Part shown: in pieces, positions 17,622-26,428 of the stretch
Position numbering within the stretch: the first letter of the stretch is position 1
Layout: each line of letters starts with the position of its first letter
Source: Clostridia bacterium
GTDB taxonomy: Bacteria; Bacillota; Clostridia; Oscillospirales; Acutalibacteraceae
Direction: 5' to 3'
Length of the DNA stretch: 63,900 nt
Assembly (NCBI GenBank): GCA_017503135.1
Contig: JAFVTQ010000005.1
Span: 1-63,900 of the forward strand
The notes under the pieces: generated by a model
Seen by the model: only the letters and a program-made list of their open reading frames with translations
What the model was told of the DNA's origin: nothing
The model's database searches: none
Program-made: the position numbers and the translations under genes

Positions 17622-18044
17622 ATGAGAAAAATGATGAACAAAAAAGGCTTCTCACTCGTTGAGCTTATGATCGTTGTTGTTATCATGGGTATCCTTATTG
17701 CAGTTGCTATTCCACTTTATGGTGCAATCACAACAAACGCAAACAACAAGACATGTGCAACAAACATCAAGACAATCAAGACAGCAGCAGCTAACTACTA
17801 TGCATCTTATGACCAGACAGCTATTGGTTCAGAAGCTGACCTCTTAGGCCTTATGGAAGACAAAAACAACCTTCCTACATGCCCAGTTGGCGACGCTTAC
17901 ACAATCTATATCAACCAGAGCACAGGTGCTGCAACAGTAGTTTGTGACGGCTCTGACGATGGTCATACACCTACAGATAATGGCTCAGGTACAGCTCCAG
18001 CTGATTTAACAGGTTATGTAACAATTGGTGGTAGCCAAGGCTAA
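17622..18044 (+). CDS. pilA: PilA-type pilin, copy 2 (probable major pilin)
   Basis: 140 aa. Leader MRKMMNKKG and mature FSLVELMIVVVIMGILIAVAIPLYGAI with Glu5. The head carries cysteines in KTCATN, PTCPVG and VVCDGS at places matching copy 1, and ends in a Gly/Ser/Thr-rich tail. It has the strongest codon bias towards the abundant-protein pattern (few rare codons, strong SD), a long leader and a strong terminator, so I favour it as the main filament subunit. The tandem pair may allow mixed or switched pili. Confidence 0.92.
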   Translation: MRKMMNKKGFSLVELMIVVVIMGILIAVAIPLYGAITTNANNKTCATNIKTIKTAAANYYASYDQTAIGSEADLLGLMEDKNNLPTCPVGDAYTIYINQSTGAATVVCDGSDDGHTPTDNGSGTAPADLTGYVTIGGSQG

Positions 18045-18070
18045 TAGTTTGTTTTAAACATTACATAAAG

Positions 18071-18097
18071 AGCGAGGGGTAATCCCCTCGCTTTTTT
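18071..18097 (+). terminator. Terminator after the pilin genes
   Basis: AGCGAGGGG / CCCCTCGCT, a 9-bp perfect stem with loop TAAT, followed by a T run to 18097. Confidence 0.95.
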
Positions 18098-18098
18098 A

Positions 18099-18127
18099 TT
18101 GACCTTAACACAAAAATATAGTAGAAT
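18099..18127 (+). promoter_or_regulatory. Promoter of the YfhO-family gene
   Basis: TTGACC (18099-18104), 17 bp, TAGAAT (18122-18127), directly after the pilin terminator. No clear SD is seen before the ATG at 18181. Confidence 0.65.
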
Positions 18128-18180
18128 ATAATAAATAAAACTCTTGATAAAAACTATTTACAAATGAAAGCTGGAATATT

Positions 18181-21027
18181 ATGAAAACCAAAAAACAAAT
18201 GCCATATATATGGTTAGGACCAATAATCACTTTAGGCATAATGCTTGTGCTTTATGCTATTAGCGGTATTTATCCTTTTGGCCCTCTTACAACTGCATTT
18301 TCAGATGGGTTTTCACAATATATACCATTTTTGACAGAGCTTAAATCTAAACTTATTGAAGGCGATTCATTATTTTTTACATGGCATGTTGCTAATGGCT
18401 CAAACTTTTGGGCTATAATCAGTTATTATCTTGCTTCTCCTTTGAATTTAATTGCTTTGTTTTTTCCAGTTGAAAATATGGACGAAGCTTTTTCCGTTAT
18501 TACTTTAATAAAACCATCAATAATGGCATTGACTTTTAGTATATTCTTAAAACATACATATAAAAAGAACGATTTGTCATTAGCAATTTTCTCAATTCTC
18601 TGGGCGTTGTCAGGCTTTATGATTGGTGGAAATTTCATCACATCATGGTATGATGCAATAATTTGGTTCCCTCTTGTGATAATGGGTCTTCAAAAAATGA
18701 TGGACGGCAAAAGTGCATGGCAATATTCTTTGTTTTTAGGGCTCACAATTGTTTCAAATTTTTATATGGGATGGATGACTTGCATATTTAGTGTGATATA
18801 TTTCATATACACATTTATTTCAAATGATGAAGTTTCGTATGATGGCGTAGCAGGTCAAGAAGGAACTGAAGATGAAGCAATTAATGTTTTTGTAATTTTA
18901 CAGAATTCTTATTTATTAAAAAGTGGATTTAAATTTGCTTTTTCTTCATTGTTAGCAGGTGGAATTTCTGCAGTAATGGTGTTGCCATTTGCAAGTGCTT
19001 TGCAGAATACTGGCAAAGGTACAGTTACAGAATCTACTTTTAGCTTTAGTGGTGACGGAATTTTTGGAATTTTTGCATCACATATTTTCCCATTTAAAAA
19101 TAATATAACAACATTAGGAAGCACAGAATGTATATTTGCTTTCTGTGGAATTGCAACAATTATATTGGCGTTTGCTTATTTCTTTACTAAGGGCATTTCG
19201 AAACGTCAAAAATTTGGCAACCTATTCTTGTTGATAATAATGTGGTTGAGCATTATATTCCACGTCTTTTATTTCGTATGGCACGGCTTCGGTGAGCCTG
19301 TCGGCATAATGTATAGATTTGCGTTTATTTATAGCTTTGTGCTTTTGAAAATTGCCATCGAAGCATATTGCAACTTAGAAAAACTTTCTAAATTCGGCAT
19401 TTTAATTGGTACAGCTTTTGCGTTATTCTGCATTGTTTCAATATATTTAAACAATATGTTTAAAGTGCTTTTTGCATCTGCAGAGCTTGTTATTGCTATA
19501 GTCGCTTTTATAGCAATATTTACAGCAATATTGCTTTTATATAAGAAATTTAAATCTCAAAAGGTTTTCACAATAATTCTTTTAGTTTGTATAGTTATTG
19601 AAAGCATAGTTTTTAACGTTAACAAATTAAATACTATGGACGTTGAAGAACCTCTTGAAGAATATGAAATTATAGAATTGTTAGAGTCTGTAATCAAAGA
19701 AAATGAAAAAGCTTGCTTCTCAAGTGGCAATACAACATATAAAGATATGTTGATGTATGGTGCAATGTACGGCTATAACAGTTATGAAAGCTATTCATCT
19801 TTGTCCGATGGTGATTTCACTATTACAATGAATAATTTTGGTAGTTATAGTAACTATCTAAATATGCAGAATGGTGCTATTGAGCAGACACCTGTATTCA
19901 ACATGATGTTCCCAACAAAATATTATGTTGATGGAACAAACAGAATTACCGAAACTACATATAGAACTAAAATAGCTGATAACGGCAAATATATTCTTTA
20001 TCAGAATAATTATACAATGCCATTTATGTATACAATCAGTGGCAACATAGTGGATTGGTCACCGTTCTCATATCCGATAATTGTTGACAACCTTAATGCT
20101 GTTGCTAAGACAATCAGTAATACTAACGAAAATGTCACAACTTATAATGTTACTCAAAACTTTAGTTTTGAAAACTGTAAAAAGATTTCAGCTGCTGACC
20201 GTGTTGATTCTGATAATGAAAATGCAGGCACACAGCATAGCCATGACCATGATGATATTGAAAGCACAACTTCTAATGAATATGCAGAATATTATGAGTT
20301 CTTAGAAAATAGAATGTATAGTTATTCATATGAAGTTTTGGATATGAAAATTCCTGCTTATGTTACATTTGATTCAGTTGCACAAGCGGATGGTATTATG
20401 TATATTTATGTGGATACCCGTGAGCTTACCGATTTAACTATAACTCTTAATGGCAAGACAATTGAGTACAACTTGTTTGGTATGAGAGATGGTACAGTTT
20501 ATGAACTAGGTGAAGTGAAAAAAGGTGATGTAGCAACAATCAGAATTGGTGGATATCGTGACAACGGCCTTGAAAACGGCAATGTTTATGTGTTACAGCA
20601 AAGTAGCTTCACTGCAACATCATTCACAGTTGATATGGAAAAATTCGAAAACGCATACAACAAACTTGATGCTATGAGTGACACTGAAATGCTTGAATTC
20701 TCTGACACTTATGTTAAGGCAAAAGTTACAAGCTATGAAGATGGAGCTCTTTACATTCCAACAACTTATGACGAGGGTTGGACAATTCTCATTGATGGTG
20801 TTGAAACTCCTCTCTATGAGCATGAAAGCCATATTCTTATGACTGCAATTTCAAAGGGTGAACACATTGTTGAGATGAAATATTGTCCGGTTGGTTTTGT
20901 GCCGGGTGCAATAATCACAGGTGTGAGTGTAGTAATTCTTGTTGCGTGGGCAATAATTGCCACAAAACGCTTTAAAAAGAAAGAAGAATATGCTACAATA
21001 AATGAAACAAGTGTGAATGAGGAATAA
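18181..21027 (+). CDS. YfhO-family polytopic membrane protein
   Basis: 948 aa. The N-terminal half holds about 12 membrane helices with YfhO hallmarks (FPFGPLTTAFSDGFSQYIPF, then the ISYYLASPLNLI region). A long extracytoplasmic part follows, and a last helix lies near residues 910-935. The family has the GT-C glycosyltransferase fold; in Bacillus YfhO is linked to lipoteichoic acid glycosylation. An unusual His/Asp cluster (HSHDHDD, near residue 684) may bind metal. Placed between the pilin genes and the prepilin peptidase (3 nt before it), so glycosylation of pilins or of the Thr-rich tails is a reasonable guess, but not shown. Confidence 0.82.
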   Translation: MKTKKQMPYIWLGPIITLGIMLVLYAISGIYPFGPLTTAFSDGFSQYIPFLTELKSKLIEGDSLFFTWHVANGSNFWAIISYYLASPLNLIALFFPVENMDEAFSVITLIKPSIMALTFSIFLKHTYKKNDLSLAIFSILWALSGFMIGGNFITSWYDAIIWFPLVIMGLQKMMDGKSAWQYSLFLGLTIVSNFYMGWMTCIFSVIYFIYTFISNDEVSYDGVAGQEGTEDEAINVFVILQNSYLLKSGFKFAFSSLLAGGISAVMVLPFASALQNTGKGTVTESTFSFSGDGIFGIFASHIFPFKNNITTLGSTECIFAFCGIATIILAFAYFFTKGISKRQKFGNLFLLIIMWLSIIFHVFYFVWHGFGEPVGIMYRFAFIYSFVLLKIAIEAYCNLEKLSKFGILIGTAFALFCIVSIYLNNMFKVLFASAELVIAIVAFIAIFTAILLLYKKFKSQKVFTIILLVCIVIESIVFNVNKLNTMDVEEPLEEYEIIELLESVIKENEKACFSSGNTTYKDMLMYGAMYGYNSYESYSSLSDGDFTITMNNFGSYSNYLNMQNGAIEQTPVFNMMFPTKYYVDGTNRITETTYRTKIADNGKYILYQNNYTMPFMYTISGNIVDWSPFSYPIIVDNLNAVAKTISNTNENVTTYNVTQNFSFENCKKISAADRVDSDNENAGTQHSHDHDDIESTTSNEYAEYYEFLENRMYSYSYEVLDMKIPAYVTFDSVAQADGIMYIYVDTRELTDLTITLNGKTIEYNLFGMRDGTVYELGEVKKGDVATIRIGGYRDNGLENGNVYVLQQSSFTATSFTVDMEKFENAYNKLDAMSDTEMLEFSDTYVKAKVTSYEDGALYIPTTYDEGWTILIDGVETPLYEHESHILMTAISKGEHIVEMKYCPVGFVPGAIITGVSVVILVAWAIIATKRFKKKEEYATINETSVNEE

Positions 21028-21029
21028 TT

Positions 21030-21857
21030 ATGAACTTTCTTTTAGCTACAAAAATTTTCTATACGGTTATTGTGTTCCTTTTTGGTACTTTAATCGGTAG
21101 TTTTCTTAATGTGCTTATTTACAGAATTCCAAAAGGCGAGAATTTTGTTACAGAAAACAGTCATTGTATGAGTTGTAATCACCGACTTTATGCAAAGGAT
21201 TTAGTTCCGCTTTTCAGTTGGCTTTTCCTTGGTGGTAAATGCCGTTATTGCAAGGCAAAAATTTCTGTGCAATACCCAATAGTTGAAGCAATCAACGGGA
21301 TTATGTATGCACTCATATTTTGGTTCATCTGTGATGCAACCCCAAGAATTGCACTTTTTGGTTACTGTGCAGCATTCTCTGCGTTGCTCGTTGCAACAGT
21401 TATCGACTGGCGCACAATGGAGATTCCAGACTCAATGTGGATTACCGTTTTAATCGGTGGTGTAATCACTTATATCGACGAATTGGTTGCAGAAGGGTTT
21501 GACCTTGATTGCTTGTTAGAACGCGTTATAGGCTTTTTTGCGGCAAGTGGCGTACTCTTCTTGCTTGCAGTCATCACCAAAGGTGGAATGGGTGGTGGCG
21601 ACATCAAACTGATGGCTGCCGTCGGCTTTATGCTTGGCTGGAAAGTCGTGCTTCTCGCACTTGTTATGGGTGGATTTATCGGCACACTCTATCTTGTCTT
21701 TATGGCTATTAAGAATAAAGGTAAAGTGCCAAGAAAAGTTCCATTTGCACCACATCTCTCACTTGCAACTGTGATTTGTATGTTTGTTGGTTCAAATATT
21801 ATTGAGTGGTATTTAGCACTCTGTGGAATAGTTTCTCATCATAATCACATTCACTAA
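21030..21857 (+). CDS. pilD: Prepilin peptidase PilD (type IV leader peptidase)
   Basis: 275 aa A24 aspartic peptidase with ~7-8 membrane helices. It has the N-terminal methyltransferase-type domain with both zinc cysteine pairs (CMSC and CRYC), the GSFLNVLIYRIP signature, and the two catalytic aspartates in VIDWRTMEIPDSM and GGMGGGDIKLMAA. It cleaves and N-methylates the five prepilins encoded upstream. The start follows the YfhO stop by 2 nt, so the two genes are probably translationally coupled. Confidence 0.95.
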   Translation: MNFLLATKIFYTVIVFLFGTLIGSFLNVLIYRIPKGENFVTENSHCMSCNHRLYAKDLVPLFSWLFLGGKCRYCKAKISVQYPIVEAINGIMYALIFWFICDATPRIALFGYCAAFSALLVATVIDWRTMEIPDSMWITVLIGGVITYIDELVAEGFDLDCLLERVIGFFAASGVLFLLAVITKGGMGGGDIKLMAAVGFMLGWKVVLLALVMGGFIGTLYLVFMAIKNKGKVPRKVPFAPHLSLATVICMFVGSNIIEWYLALCGIVSHHNHIH

Positions 21858-21864
21858 AATACAT

Positions 21865-21908
21865 AAAAAATTCCCCTACTCAATTCGAGTAGGGGATTCT
21901 TTTTTTTG
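21865..21908. terminator. Bidirectional terminator between pilD and the aldolase gene
   Basis: CCCCTACTC (21873-21881) and GAGTAGGGG (21887-21895) form the stem. A T run follows on the plus strand and an A run (21865-21870) serves the minus strand, so it can end both convergent transcripts. Confidence 0.92.
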
Positions 21909-21913
21909 TCTGA

Positions 21914-23134
21914 TTATTTACCAGCTTGTTTTGAATATTTGAGTCTATAAACAAGATTCATAATTCTTGTTTCAACTGGGTTGATTGGCTTTGCTTTGCC
22001 ATAGAGCTTTGTGCAAACCTGAATTTTAGCACCCTTATTAGTGATAAATTCGATAGCACCAGCATCGTATTCGCTACCAGCAACACAAAGAGCACCGTTG
22101 TTATCAAGAAGAACAGCATTTCTGCCCTTAAGTTTTTTAACAACTTTCTTTGATGTTGCAAGTGAATTGTTAGGATTATAACCTGCGTGTTTAACAGTAA
22201 CACCAACAATCTGAGCAAAGTCATCAATCAATGGACGCATTGTTTTGCCCATTTTTGAGCAAGCAACTGTGAATGGGTCCTTTGTGTGATAAATAAAGTT
22301 AACATCATCACGGTTTTTATAAACTGCACGGTGGAGTTCGATTGATTCTTCACAACCGTCACCTGCGATAACGTTACCTGTTTCAATATCAATTCTTGTG
22401 ATAGCGCCGTCACCGTCAACAAGTGAAATGTTGAATACAGAGCCGTCGCGTTCACTCTTGCAAGCAGGGAATTCAGGTGCAGAGAGTGGCTTTTTAACAA
22501 AGTTGGCAACAACATAATCATTGATAGCTTCAAGACCATTTGCAACTGTGCCTGTGAGTGATTCATATTTTGTGATTACAAACTGTTCGCAAATGTCTTC
22601 AACTCGTTTTGCAACATTAAATGCATCGTCATAGTCAACACCCATACAAACTGCACCGTGGTGAGCCATAACAGCAGCTTTTGAATCTGAACGAGTAATT
22701 GCATCAATTACGCCTTTGCGAAGTTTCTTTGTGCCTGGAAGACCATAAGATGCGATAGGAAGATTATCACCAACTACCTGTGCGTTTTCACCGTCAATAC
22801 CATTGATATCCATACCAATAGCTGAAACGATTGAAGCGTTAACCTGATGAGTATGAATAACAAATCCGATTTCAGGTCGAAGCTTATAACAAGCAGCGTG
22901 AATACCTTTTTCACTTGATGGCTTGATTTCGCCTTCATATTCAAGGTCTTCAATATTAACAAGCACGATTTCTTCAGGTGTGAGTGTTTCATAAGCACGG
23001 CCTGATGGAGTGATTACGAATTGTGTATCACTGATTCTGCAAGAAATGTTACCCCATGTACGAGCGATAAGACCTGATTCAATAAGCTCTTTACCAGCTT
23101 TGATAACAAGTTCTTTTGCTTGCATAATTTCCAT
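21914..23134 (-). CDS. Tandem class II aldolase/adducin-like protein
   Basis: 406 aa from the ATG at 23134 with SD GAGGTG; the GTG at 23143 is part of that SD. Two class II aldolase/adducin domains are fused. Domain 1 (~1-195) has the metal site (HTHQVNAS and AHHGAV) and the ISCR/TPSGR phosphate-loop region. Domain 2 (~205-395) keeps the fold but has YHTKDPF for the HxH and DNNGALC in place of the last His, so it is probably non-catalytic. These enzymes are Zn-dependent aldolases, epimerases or dehydratases acting on sugar phosphates. The substrate is unknown. It lies downstream of a class III aminotransferase on the same strand. Confidence 0.8.
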   Translation of the reverse strand: MEIMQAKELVIKAGKELIESGLIARTWGNISCRISDTQFVITPSGRAYETLTPEEIVLVNIEDLEYEGEIKPSSEKGIHAACYKLRPEIGFVIHTHQVNASIVSAIGMDINGIDGENAQVVGDNLPIASYGLPGTKKLRKGVIDAITRSDSKAAVMAHHGAVCMGVDYDDAFNVAKRVEDICEQFVITKYESLTGTVANGLEAINDYVVANFVKKPLSAPEFPACKSERDGSVFNISLVDGDGAITRIDIETGNVIAGDGCEESIELHRAVYKNRDDVNFIYHTKDPFTVACSKMGKTMRPLIDDFAQIVGVTVKHAGYNPNNSLATSKKVVKKLKGRNAVLLDNNGALCVAGSEYDAGAIEFITNKGAKIQVCTKLYGKAKPINPVETRIMNLVYRLKYSKQAGK

Positions 23135-23166
23135 AATTTTCACCTCGTTTAATTAGTGTGAATAAA

Positions 23167-23191
23167 GGCGAGCGAAGGTCTTTCGCCCGCC
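23167..23191 (-). other. Intercistronic hairpin, aminotransferase-aldolase
   Basis: GGCG-GCGAA / TTCGC-CGCC imperfect stem with one internal mismatch. No strong T run follows on the minus strand, so it is more likely a processing or stability element than a terminator. Confidence 0.5.
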
Positions 23192-23209
23192 AATAAAGTA
23201 TAACCTGAA

Positions 23210-24697
23210 TTATTCAGCAGGTTTAACTGCAACATTTGCCAAAACTTTGTCGAAGCACTGAAGTGCCTGGTCAATCATCTTAGGTGTGTATGCAGCTGAT
23301 GTGTAGAGACGGCTACCAGCAAGAGTAACAAGTCCTTCTGCCATGTAAGCAGCGCCCATGTATTGCATTTCTTTCTTTCTTTCGCTTGTTGCTGAAAGAA
23401 CACCAGGAATTGTCCAAGGACGTTTCCAGTCAACAACATAGTGCATTGTACCAACTGTTTCAAGGTGACATACAGAACCTTCGTTCCATGCAACGAATGG
23501 AAGACCATATTTTGCGATGATTTCCTGAAGACCTGTTGTAAGTCTGTCACCCATTTCGCCAGCTTTCTGACATGCATTCTGCTTGTCGATTTCTTCAAGA
23601 GTGAAGTAACCTGCGCAGCATGAAAGTGGGTTAGCAGTCATTGTACCGCCTGTGAATGCTTTCTTAATCTTCATACCTGAATCATCAAGACCAGCACCAA
23701 GATATTTCATATATTCTTTCTTACCGCCGACACCACCAGCGCCTGGATATCCACCAGCGATAACTTTACCGAAGATTGTAAGGTCAGGAGAAACGCCGAA
23801 GTAACCCTGAGCACCAGCCATACCGATACGGAAACCTGTAACAACTTCATCGAATACGAGAAGAGCGCCATATTTACGGCAGAGTCTTTCAACGCCTTTG
23901 TTGAAGTCGTAATCAAGTGGAGTTGTACCACTTTCAGGACCGATTGGTTCAATAAATACAGCTGCTGTGCCGCCACGAAGAAGGTTAGCACGAAGCTTTC
24001 TTTCAAGGTCATCAAGGTCACCAGGGAAGAATTCCTGAGTGTGCTTGAAGAGATAAAGTGGAACACCACTTGCCTGTGTGAATTTAGAACCAGGAACACG
24101 GATACCATAACCGAGCTGGTCTGACCAACCGTGGTATGCGCCACCCATTTTAAGAATGTTCTTCTTACCTGTTGCAAGACGAGCAACACGAACTGCTGTC
24201 ATACAAGCTTCAGTACCTGAACCCTGCATACGGAACATCTGAACTGTTTCAACAGAGTCAGAAATCTTTTTAGCAAGTTTGTATTCGAATTCGTGGAAAA
24301 GACCTGTTGAAGGACCACATGTGTTAAGAAGGTCAATAACCTGGTCACGAACTACCTTAGGGTTTGAACCAAGAACTGTTGGGCCACCAGCCTGAAGGAA
24401 GTCGAAGTATTTGTTGCCGTCAGCATCATAGAGATATGCGCCTTCTGCTTTTGTGAAAGCAAGAGGGAATGGATAGTTGAAAGCAAGGTTATGCTGAACA
24501 CCGCCAGGGATGATAGCTTTTGCTTCGTCAACTAATTCCTTTGACTTAACACATTTTTTGCCATAATATTCTTCTTCATACTGTTTGAGAACTTCTGGCT
24601 TGATTGTGTAGATTGGTTTGCTGATAAGCTCATCAAGCTGTCTGTTGATAGCTGCAGCATCATGATAATGAGTGATTGCGAATCTTGTATCTGCCAT
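23210..24697 (-). CDS. Class III PLP aminotransferase, GSA-aminomutase-like
   Basis: 495 aa from the ATG at 24697 (MADTRFAITH), since the upstream ATG at 24712 overlaps the SD GGAGGG. It is fold type I and PLP-dependent, with the GSGTEA cofactor-phosphate loop, DEVVTGFR, and the Schiff-base Lys near residue 310 in IFGKVIAGGYPGAGG. The family includes glutamate-1-semialdehyde aminomutase and omega-transaminases. It has an extra ~60-residue N-terminal segment, and no haem genes are nearby, so a haem role is unlikely. With the aldolase it probably forms a two-gene catabolic or biosynthetic unit for an amino-sugar-like or amino-alcohol substrate. The exact reaction cannot be told from sequence. 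Confidence 0.82.
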   Translation of the reverse strand: MADTRFAITHYHDAAAINRQLDELISKPIYTIKPEVLKQYEEEYYGKKCVKSKELVDEAKAIIPGGVQHNLAFNYPFPLAFTKAEGAYLYDADGNKYFDFLQAGGPTVLGSNPKVVRDQVIDLLNTCGPSTGLFHEFEYKLAKKISDSVETVQMFRMQGSGTEACMTAVRVARLATGKKNILKMGGAYHGWSDQLGYGIRVPGSKFTQASGVPLYLFKHTQEFFPGDLDDLERKLRANLLRGGTAAVFIEPIGPESGTTPLDYDFNKGVERLCRKYGALLVFDEVVTGFRIGMAGAQGYFGVSPDLTIFGKVIAGGYPGAGGVGGKKEYMKYLGAGLDDSGMKIKKAFTGGTMTANPLSCCAGYFTLEEIDKQNACQKAGEMGDRLTTGLQEIIAKYGLPFVAWNEGSVCHLETVGTMHYVVDWKRPWTIPGVLSATSERKKEMQYMGAAYMAEGLVTLAGSRLYTSAAYTPKMIDQALQCFDKVLANVAVKPAE

Positions 24698-24764
24698 AAT
24701 TTTACCCTCCATTTATTTGGAATTTTTAGAACTCACCTATTAAGGTGGATAATCGTTCATACTA

Positions 24765-24792
24765 ATTATAACACGTAAAATTGTTATGTCAA
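24765..24792 (-). promoter_or_regulatory. Promoter of the aminotransferase-aldolase operon
   Basis: On the minus strand, TTGACA (24792-24787), 16 bp, TATAAT (24770-24765). The ~60-nt leader contains a small hairpin (CACCT / AGGTG, 24734-24747). Confidence 0.7.
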
Positions 24793-24869
24793 ACCTTTTT
24801 TGTAAAAACATGTTATTTAATAGATGAAAACTAACTACGCTTGTCAAAATCGCATAAAATCAAGGCCAG

Positions 24870-25031
24870 TTTAGATAAAAATCATCTAAACAATAAAAAC
24901 AAAGCCTTTTATAATAATAAAAAAGCCGTACTTTTTTGTAAAAGTTATACAACAAAAAGTACGGCTTTATATGAGTAATATAGAATTTTTAGATTTTAAG
25001 CAAATTTTAGACAGAAAACATCTAAACACTA
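24870..25031. repeat. Pair of 26-bp imperfect direct repeats around a hairpin
   Basis: TTTAGATAAAAATCATCTAA (24870-24889, repeat to 24895) and TTTAGACAGAAAACATCTAA (25006-25025, repeat to 25031) match at about 22 of 26 positions and are themselves partly palindromic. They bracket the long inverted repeat at 24922-24968. The right copy includes the stop codon of the alcohol dehydrogenase. Nothing else is seen in this ~310-bp gap besides the promoter. Confidence 0.5.
24916..24968 (-). terminator. Terminator of the alcohol dehydrogenase gene
   Basis: A perfect 15-bp inverted repeat with the core GCCGTAC / GTACGGC (24922-24936 and 24954-24968), followed on the minus strand by a T-rich run. Confidence 0.75.
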
Positions 25032-26141
25032 TTTTTGAAACAATTTTTTGACTAAAATTCCTGCATCTTCATTGTTAAAAGCAGTAGGGGAGTTCTTAAA
25101 GTTTTTAAGTGTTGCCCATCTGTCAACATAGTTTGCAATCTGTTCATCAGAAACTGTAAAGTCAAATAAACAGAAATCACAGAAAAGAGCGTTCAATGAT
25201 TCAAAGTCAGTATTCATTGTGTTCATCAATTTGTTATAGAGGTCAGAATCAGCTTTTTCTGCTTCTTTAAGATATTGTGGAAGAAATACAGCACAAGCGA
25301 GACCGTGTGGCACATTGAAATCTTCTGTGAGTGCATATCCCATTCCGTGTGGGAAGCCTGTGCCACCCTTATTAAGTGCAAAGCCTGCATAGAGCGATGC
25401 AAAATAGAGAATGTTTCTTTCTTCTTCGCTAGGCAATTCTTTCGTCTTATTCATTTTATCAAGCAATGGATAAATCATTTTTGCTGACAAAAGTGAAAAT
25501 TTTATTGATAAGAAATCTGCTCTTGGTGAAAACATTGACTCAACGGCATGGCAAAGAGCATCAAGTGCAGTTGAAACTGTTACAGAGTATGGCATTGAAT
25601 AAGTGTATTTTGCATCAGCAATTACATATTTAGCATAATAATTTTTGCCACCTATACTTTGTTTGCGACCATCTTTTCTTGTAAGCACAGAAACACCTGA
25701 AACTTCACTACCTGTGCCAGAAGTTGTGCCGATAAGTACAAGTGGTAATGGCGAATTCTCAACAACCGTAGTATAAATGTCATCATCAACAATATTCTCA
25801 TTTGTCGCATAAACGCAAACAGCTTTAGCTGCGTCGAGTGGTGAACCACCGCCGATACCAACAATAAAATTAGCGCTTATATCTCTAGCCAACTTGCCAC
25901 CGTTATAGCAGTCAACAGTCAATGGGTTTTCTGTGATTTCATCATATATTTCATATTCGATATTCAGTTCGCTAAAAAGGTTTGTTATATCGTCAAGTGC
26001 ACCTGATTTTTTAGCGGAAGTTTTTCCTGTAACTATAAGACACTTTTTGCCCAGTTCAGAGAAAATGCTTTTATTCTGATTTAAAACATCTTCGCCACTT
26101 AAAATATTAACAGGCATGTAAAAATTGAAAGCACAATTCAT
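25029..26141 (-). CDS. Iron-containing alcohol dehydrogenase
   Basis: 370 aa from the ATG at 26141 (MNCAFNFYMPVNIL), with SD AAAGGA 9 nt away; upstream in-frame starts lie before or on that SD. Group III Fe-ADH: N-terminal NAD(P)-binding part with GIGGGSPLDAAKA and GTTSGTGSEVS, then the helical metal-binding part with His in DALCHAVE, HGMGYAL and HGLACAV. It probably reduces or oxidises a small aldehyde/alcohol. Single gene with its own promoter and terminator. It may serve the neighbouring aminotransferase-aldolase route or redox balance in fermentation. Confidence 0.88.
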   Translation of the reverse strand: MNCAFNFYMPVNILSGEDVLNQNKSIFSELGKKCLIVTGKTSAKKSGALDDITNLFSELNIEYEIYDEITENPLTVDCYNGGKLARDISANFIVGIGGGSPLDAAKAVCVYATNENIVDDDIYTTVVENSPLPLVLIGTTSGTGSEVSGVSVLTRKDGRKQSIGGKNYYAKYVIADAKYTYSMPYSVTVSTALDALCHAVESMFSPRADFLSIKFSLLSAKMIYPLLDKMNKTKELPSEEERNILYFASLYAGFALNKGGTGFPHGMGYALTEDFNVPHGLACAVFLPQYLKEAEKADSDLYNKLMNTMNTDFESLNALFCDFCLFDFTVSDEQIANYVDRWATLKNFKNSPTAFNNEDAGILVKKLFQK

Positions 26142-26163
26142 TGATATCATTCCTTTCGAGAGT

Positions 26164-26192
26164 ATTCTATCACAAAACACAAAGAAAAGCAA
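26164..26192 (-). promoter_or_regulatory. Possible proximal promoter of the alcohol dehydrogenase
   Basis: Minus-strand TTGCTT (26192-26187), 17 bp, TAGAAT (26169-26164), placed after the terminator at 26196-26226. It would give a leader of about 16 nt. Confidence 0.4.
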
Positions 26193-26195
26193 AGC

Positions 26196-26226
26196 AAAAC
26201 TCCCTGCCGAACTAGTCAACAGGGAG
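26196..26226 (-). terminator. Minus-strand terminator/attenuator upstream of the alcohol dehydrogenase
   Basis: CTCCCTG (26226-26220 on the minus strand) pairs with CAGGGAG (26206-26200), followed by TTTTGCTTTGC. It ends the candidate RNA at 26196-26422, or acts as an attenuator for the dehydrogenase. Confidence 0.55.
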
Positions 26227-26422
26227 CTTTATTTATGAGAAAAATTATTATGACCTAATTAAGCGACTTGGAAATCAAGTCTATATATTAAAAATTCTTG
26301 TGGGTGGGAAAATAGGGATTGGTGTTATACTTTATGAAAAAGGAAAGGGAAAATTTGTTGGGGATTGGAAAAACCCACCTCACAAGAATTCTGGACACCA
26401 GAAACTTCATTTATTCTGTTGT
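26196..26422 (-). ncRNA. Candidate structured small RNA or leader RNA
   Basis: Reading the minus strand from a strong promoter, the ~227-nt transcript holds four hairpins: CTGG/CCAG (26401-26391); a 16-bp stem with one bulged base (26390-26374 with 26308-26293) closing a 65-nt loop; GACTTG/CAAGTC (26281-26265); and the terminal hairpin with T run. The large loop contains two CCAATCCC blocks 46 nt apart. No known RNA family was recognised; 6S RNA size is similar, but no closing stem or central bubble was found. It could be an independent sRNA or a riboswitch-like leader of the alcohol dehydrogenase. Confidence 0.45.
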
Positions 26423-26428
26423 GGCTAT

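Noticed and set aside
23210-24697. Aminotransferase as hemL (haem synthesis)
   Set aside because: It has an N-terminal extension and no haem genes around; its partner is a class II aldolase, which does not fit tetrapyrrole synthesis.
26196-26422. Candidate RNA as a T-box or 6S RNA
   Set aside because: No T-box motif (AGGGTGGNACCGCG-like) and no closing stem with a central bubble as in 6S RNA.
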